A DNA stretch of 64,000 nt. Source: Takakia lepidozioides (Eukaryota > Streptophyta > Takakiopsida > Takakiales > Takakiaceae). How positions within the stretch are numbered: position 1 is the first letter of the stretch; each line of letters opens with the position of its first letter. Shown piece by piece: positions 59,401 to 64,000 of the stretch. The position numbers and the translations under genes are program-made. The notes beneath the pieces were generated by a model. The model was not told the origin of the DNA. It did no database searches and saw only the letters and a list, made by a program, of their open reading frames with translations. The DNA is taken from positions 68,616,756 to 68,680,755 of the forward strand of contig CM060731.1 of NCBI GenBank assembly GCA_030704615.1, in the 5' to 3' direction.

Positions 59401-62186
59401 CTTCAGAACAGAAGATGAAGTGGCTACAGATATGGAACTTCGATCCATCAACCCAAGGGCAAAGGAAACAAACAGAAACAAACATGTGGAAGCAGGAATA
59501 TGGAAAGGGCAGATGAAGGAAGATGTATCTCACCGTGTACATGTACTCCATGAAAGCCTCACGTGTCAATGAGTACCACGTTTCCGATGTCTTGGAGCTT
59601 TCGCACTTCTTGTACGTCTCTGCTGAAAGGATGGTCTTGAAGTTGGTCAAGGGCATCTGCCCGATCCTTTGTATCCTATACAGTGTGTGAACCGGACTCG
59701 TTTTGACATGCAATGTCTCCGTTCCTCTGCAGAATGATATCTGAAAGTCAGAATGAAATTCAAGGACTTTAATCAAAGAACCACGGAACTACAAGTGGAA
59801 CATGTAGAATGAGAAACCAACCTGTTCACATCATTCATTGCCGTCAGAAGACCCATCATGTTCCCCTCACAATCCAGCACCATCGATCGAACAGAGTAAT
59901 GCCACTCTTCCTCCTGTGAGTGCAGCCTCCCAATGACAGCCATCCATGCAAGCAACCGGTGGTTCCCATCCCAAACGTGAAACATCTTCCCCGAGAATGC
60001 CTGGGTGGAAGGTTTCCTGGAGAGAAGAAGTTCAAAGGATTCGTTCACCTATCTCTAAATAGGATCCCAGGAGTCCACGATTGACTCATCCACAAGGAGC
60101 TCATTGCCTCTGGAATCCCTAGTACAAACGTAAAACACTGCGGATCCATCCAAATACCCATGAACAAACTCGGCCTCCAGCTTGAGAATGTCCTTGATGA
60201 GGGGTGGACGAACGACGGGCATGGAAACCATCCTACATAGGGGAATCTTCAACCTCCCACCCGGGGCAAGCATACTTTGCACCACAAGCTGAGAGTTTAC
60301 CTTCTGACCCCCCAGCATCTCAGCGGCTTTGCTTTCATAGAACTCATCGTCAACATCAACAATGATCTCCTTCCCCAGCCCCGAAGGGATCTCCTCCGCC
60401 ACACTTTGCATCTTCTCCTGCAGGGTTGTTCATTCAAATTGATATAAGAGTGAGGCATGAGACGATGGTGTTTGAGCATGGCAGGCAGGCCATGGGTGGA
60501 AGAAAAGGTGAGCTCAAACAGTGTGCGTTGATGCACACTGTTTGAGCTGCAAGGTAAGTGTTCATTGAACCTCAAAGAGAAGCCCTTAGTGGCCGATTTT
60601 CAGATGAAAAAAACAAAGAAAATGTGAGCTCAAACAGTGTGCGTTGACGCACACTGTTTGAGCTGCCAGGTAAGTGTTCATTGAACCTCAGAGACATGCC
60701 CTGTATTGCCGAATTTCACAGGGAAAAAACAGTGACAAGGTGGTTGATCCTCAAATACATACCCTATGTGGCCGATTTTCAGATGACAAAGGCAATGACA
60801 AGGTGAGCTCAAACAGTGTGCATTGACGCACACTGTTTGAGCTGCCAGGTAAGTGATGATTGATCCTCAAATACATGCCCTTTGTGGCCATTTCTCAAAT
60901 GATAAAATAATGAGAAGGTGAGCTCAAACAGTGTGCGTTGATGCACACTGTTTGAGCTGCCAGGTAAGTGTTCATTGATCATCAAATACATGCCATTTGT
61001 GGCCCATTTCGAGATGAAAAAAACAATGAGAAGGTGGGCTCAAACAGTGTGCACCAACGCACACTGTTTGAGCTGCCAGATAAGTGTTCATTGATCCTCA
61101 GAGACATGCCCTATGTGGCCGATTTTCAAACGAAAAAGGCAATGATAAGGTTAGCTCAAACAGTGTGCGCCAACACACACTGTTTAAGCTGCCAGGTAAG
61201 TGATGATTGATCCTCAAATTCATACCCTATGTGGCCGATTTTCAGATGACAAAGGCAATGACAAGGTGAGCTCAAACAGTGTGCGTTGACGCACACTGTT
61301 TGAGCTGCCATGTAAGTGATGATTGATCCTCAAATACATGCCGTTTGTGGCCATTTTTTCAGATGAAAAATCAATGAGAAGGTGGGCTCAAACAGTGTGC
61401 GCCAACGCACACTGTTTGAGCTTCCAAATAGTGGAGGATTGAACCGGGCATAGTGGCCCTATCTGGCCGTTTTGCACACCATCAACCAAGTAAAATGCGG
61501 GGCTCAAACAGTGTGCGTCAACGCACACTGTTTCAGCTTCCAATTCGTGGTGGATTGAACCTGCCCTAGTTCCCCAATTTGTCCGTTTCGCACATCAACA
61601 AGCCAGCAAAATGGAAGGCTCAAACAGTGTGCGTCAACGCACACTGTTTGAGCTTCTTGTTCGCGGTTGATGCAACCTGGCAGAGATGCCGTGTGTAGAC
61701 TATGTTCATATCGAAATAGAATCTCAACTTGGGTTCACATCAGCAATGAAGCACAAATGTGGGTTTCAAAGATTGTACCTTTTTTTTGGCTGCTCCAGAA
61801 GACTCCCCAATCGCTGGGGACCCTTTGCGCTTCGGACTGCTCTCCACGCCTCGCATGTTCTGGAGCATCTCCCCCATCCTCTCTTCCACTATTAGGTTCT
61901 TCGTGAGGCCAGCGTCAACATCATCTTCGGCGTCTGCCTCTCCCTCGGATGCAGTGTCCTCCTCATCTGTTCTTGGAACTATGGCAGGCTGCTGTTCTTC
62001 TCCGGATTCCTGGTCTTCCATCGCCAAACTTTCCTCTTTGCCCTCTTCTTCTGCCTTTTCCTCTTCGGCCACTCTTTCCATCCTCATTCTATATCTGGCT
62101 CTATTCCTGTTTCTAGAGCTCGTGAAGTATAATGACTTCCTTCTCTTCCTCCTCTTCCTCCTCCGCTGGAAACAAGGGCTCCCCAC
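56415..62186 (-). pseudogene. ParB/Srx-like domain fused to beta-class DNA N4/N6-methyltransferase-like domain
   Basis: Eight exons (minus strand) with matching GT-AG phases: 62186-61779, 60417-59822, 59726-59534, 59120-58986, 58866-58643, 58494-57104, 56988-56799, 56652-56415; 1124 codons. Exon 1 is Lys/Arg-rich, then acidic, probably nuclear-targeting. Exon 2 resembles a ParB/Srx fold, with the signature VWDGNHRLLAWMAVIG (DGNHR at ~286-290). Exon 6 has a basic Gly/Arg region, then ELIILDIPDG (~776-784) where beta-class DNA methyltransferases have DPPY. It is followed by WVFSFCNFFLSDAGVLVLIQ. The SAM-binding motif spans exons 6 and 7: VLDLSMGTG|ASYHACKASA, then RHLFGIEGD (~975-1002), like DPFxGTGT..A...GR..GIE.D. 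Two stops, TAG AGA TAG (60057-60049), lie in the ParB exon where Trp and Glu codons would fit; the frame is otherwise open. A 60-base intron within exon 6 (near 57870) is possible. Whether it is a pseudogene or spliced differently is unresolved. Confidence 0.65.
60511..61654. repeat. 116-bp satellite, each full unit with a 38-bp palindrome (10 copies)
   Basis: Palindromes start at 60511, 60627, 60806, 60921, 61037, 61153, 61269, 61385, 61501 and 61617. The spacing is 116 bp except 115 once and 179 once. The arm is (A/G)GCTCAAACAGTGTGCGT, with a 2-base centre (TG or CA) and the reverse complement following. Variants change only the centre (GTTGAT, CACCAA, GCCAAC). Between palindromes the units share GCCAGGTAAGTG, TTGATCCTCAAA, TGTGGCCGATTTTCA and AATGA.AAGGTG. 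The 179-bp interval contains one unit lacking its palindrome. The array fills most of intron 1 of the ParB-methyltransferase gene. On the plus strand each palindrome is followed by a donor-like AG|GTAAGT. Confidence 0.95.
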
Positions 62187-63060
62187 GATGCCTCTAGAGC
62201 TCTCCAGTTTGACGTTTGCAACAAGGGTTGCTATTGCATGTAACCAAAATCAAAATTGGACATTGTCAACCGTATTTGGATGCGGGTGTTGTTATTGTGT
62301 GCGAACGGAATTCATCCATTTCGGCGTCTTTGTATTATTCAAGAAATAAAGTGCTAGAAAATATGTACATCTGTTGCATGTACTTGTGATATATGTCAGA
62401 TGTACTTCGACGCCTGCCAATACATGGCGGCCTTCTTGCATTGTTTCAAATTCGGAAGTGCCGTAGAAATCTAGTGCTAGTTCAATTTGGAGCAGTTCTT
62501 GCAGATTCGCCATAAATATTGTGCTTCACATATGCATCTACGTGTGTCGTACTGCTTGCCCTGTGCTTTGCATTTTGCCGTCATCGTCGCCATGGGGTCT
62601 TTCAGTATAAAGGGTTGTGTCGGAAATGATCTTGTGTTGCACACATCCGTGCGAGGTGACTCTTGGAGTGTCAATGTTTGTGTTGTGCTCTTCTGGCACG
62701 GCACAACCTCATTACATTCGGGGTCTTCCTGTTTACTGCTCTCCAGGGTTGTCGCCGTCTTTCCATAAAGGATGGTTTCATGTCATGTTCAGGGTTTGTT
62801 TTTCATCCAAAAACAGCACGGCTTCTTGTGGCTTCTTGTATTTGAAAACAGTTTTTCTAGTTGGTGTCTCTCAGCGTGGTTGTCTGCGAAGTTCAGTGCA
62901 TGTCATTCCTACATCCTTTTGATGCATCGCCCGCAGCCTTTGGGTTAGTGCTACCCTTGTTGACCTCAATTTTTTTGTGGTGGATCCCCTTTCGAGAATT
63001 GCGGGCTATCAGTTCGGGGATTCCGTTGTGAATCAAAACTTTCGGTCAGCGTAGGAAAAC
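62187..63060. promoter_or_regulatory. Divergent intergenic region between two accessory genes
   Basis: About 870 bases separate the start of the ParB-methyltransferase gene (-) from the Cys-rich reading frame (+), so both promoters may lie here. No TATA box or other element could be fixed with confidence. Short open frames on the plus strand (62487-62922) show no family resemblance. Confidence 0.35.
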
Positions 63061-64000
63061 ATGTCCAGGGAGCGAGATAGAGTAGCCCGATTTCATTCCA
63101 ATGCAGGTAGTCTTCCACTGACTGCCACTGCAGACGACGATGGGTTTGCAGTTGTTCATGAGGATGAGCTGGTTACAGTGTTTCCACTGGAATTGGGTTC
63201 TCTGCTTGTTCAAAAGAGGTGTATGACGAGGATGGGAATTTGGATTCTGGACATTTGGAGAAACCATTGGTTGGCGAGTGTGGAAGGAAGTGGAGAGTCC
63301 TTCTAGGCACATACCATGTCCTTGGAAAAGAGAGAAGACAATCAGCAGGATCAGTCATTACCCCTGGAACTGCAGCATCGGTCGTGCAGCAAAAGGGCAT
63401 AGTTCATGTGAAACAAGAGGTGAGCACATCCACTACATTCGTGACTCTTTCAGACTCGTCCTCGGAGGATGTTTCTGAGATTCCTCCGCCAGTGCAGACT
63501 CCATTCTTGGATGAATCCGAATTGCAAGAGATAACGAGTGTCATTCCAAAATTGAAAGCCCTCGCAGGGGTGCCTAGGTGCAAGAGCGAGCTGCGTTTTG
63601 TTGATTGGGAGTCCCTTCGTGTGCAGCGGGTTCAATACGTGCCAGCAGAGTTTGATGGGGACATCTTGTTTGAGCTCAACCCTCCCACGTCTTCCAATGG
63701 ACTGGCTGGGCTTCTGCAGGGCATGGACAAGAAACATGACGGACACCCTTGGTGCAGGACAAAAACGTCAAGCATCCACAACGACATTGGATTGAAATTT
63801 CGAAGGTCGGTTTGCGTTGGGCATTGCAAGTGCCTGAATATTTCTTGCCCTCGCCTGAGAAACAACGCTCAACCAAACGAAAGTGAGTGGGAAGGTGTGC
63901 CCCTGAATCCTTTCACCCCAGGACTTGCCCCTCCCAAGACCAATACTTTTGTGTGCAGGTTTTGCAAACTTTCCCCGTCCTGTGTTTCTGTGTGCCACGC
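63061..64000 (+). CDS. Cys-rich protein of unknown function, partial (runs off the window), with one apparent frameshift
   Basis: A frame starts at ATG 63061 (MSRERDRVARFHSNAG). At about 63213 (CAAAAGAG) the coding pattern moves to another frame, as if one A were missing or a splice were misread. From 63168 that second frame has no stop up to base 64000. It encodes EVYDEDGNLDSGHLEKPLVG, KWRVLLGTYHVLGKERR, an acidic Ser-rich stretch, then HPWCRTKTSSIHNDIGLKFR. A Cys/His-rich end follows: CVGHCKCLNISCPRL, then NESEWEGVP and CRFCKLSPSCVSVCHA. The paired CxC/CxxC groups suggest zinc binding. I do not recognise the family with certainty; the arrangement recalls plant transposon-associated proteins. 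It is divergent from the ParB-methyltransferase gene. Its C-terminus lies outside the window. Confidence 0.5.

Noticed and set aside
60297-61210. Open frames containing NSVHQRTLFEL(T/P)
   Set aside because: They are translations of the palindromic satellite (either strand gives nearly the same peptide) and of an antisense frame of the ParB exon.
60511-61654. CRISPR-like array of palindromic repeats
   Set aside because: The repeats are palindromic and regular, but the spacers are themselves copies of one sequence (a 116-bp satellite), and the locus is a plant nuclear intron.

Overview
The window is nuclear DNA of a land plant, probably a seedless one (fern, lycophyte or bryophyte). The evidence is spliceosomal GT-AG genes with long repeat-filled introns, a chloroplast-targeted ClpP4, an IRX14-type xylan glycosyltransferase, a plant phosphatidylinositol synthase, PLS-type PPR pseudogenes, and a dense mix of Helitron, LINE, Copia, MULE and CACTA remains. 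The species cannot be named from the sequence alone. All gene models were read by eye. Exon boundaries were chosen by splice consensus, codon phase and remembered family sequences.

Layout: 1-2.2 kb holds a Helitron relic, tandem repeats and an inverted LINE 3' fragment. An intact single-exon OSTC/DC2 gene (oligosaccharyltransferase subunit) follows at 2358-2816. From 4.8 to 9.5 kb there is a decayed pogo-like (DDE_1) transposase and a broken Helitron. The Helitron area encloses an exon fragment of a DNA-methyltransferase-like gene and an antisense exon fragment of a monoacylglycerol-lipase-like gene. An IRX14 (GT43) gene spans 11272-19710; its 6.2-kb third intron carries a nearly full-length but broken LINE. 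A 10-exon phosphatidylinositol synthase gene spans 21870-28487, with a second LINE copy in intron 9. A 4-exon ClpP4 gene lies at 29918-31705. From 31.7 to 41.2 kb I see no intact gene, only a GC-rich hairpin minisatellite, PPR pseudogenes and simple repeats.

From 41.3 to 55.0 kb the DNA is transposon-derived: a Copia element with both LTRs, a MULE/SWIM remnant, a long degenerate TGTAACCC array, and a CACTA element (Ulp1-like protease plus TNP2 transposase). The right end, 55-64 kb, is the most unusual part. A small two-exon gene of unknown function (+) is followed by an eight-exon gene (-). That gene joins a basic/acidic N-terminus, a ParB/Srx-like domain and a C-terminal beta-class DNA N4/N6-methyltransferase-like domain, a bacterial or phage type of architecture in plant exon-intron form. 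Its first intron holds a 116-bp satellite in which every full unit carries a 38-bp near-perfect palindrome. Divergent from it, a Cys-rich reading frame runs off the right edge of the window.

The four housekeeping genes (OSTC, IRX14, PIS, ClpP4) appear intact. Almost everything else is broken by stops or frameshifts. The ParB-methyltransferase gene has only two in-frame stops, three codons apart, and a related exon fragment sits at 7 kb. It is therefore a dispersed family, possibly cargo or machinery of an unrecognised mobile element.
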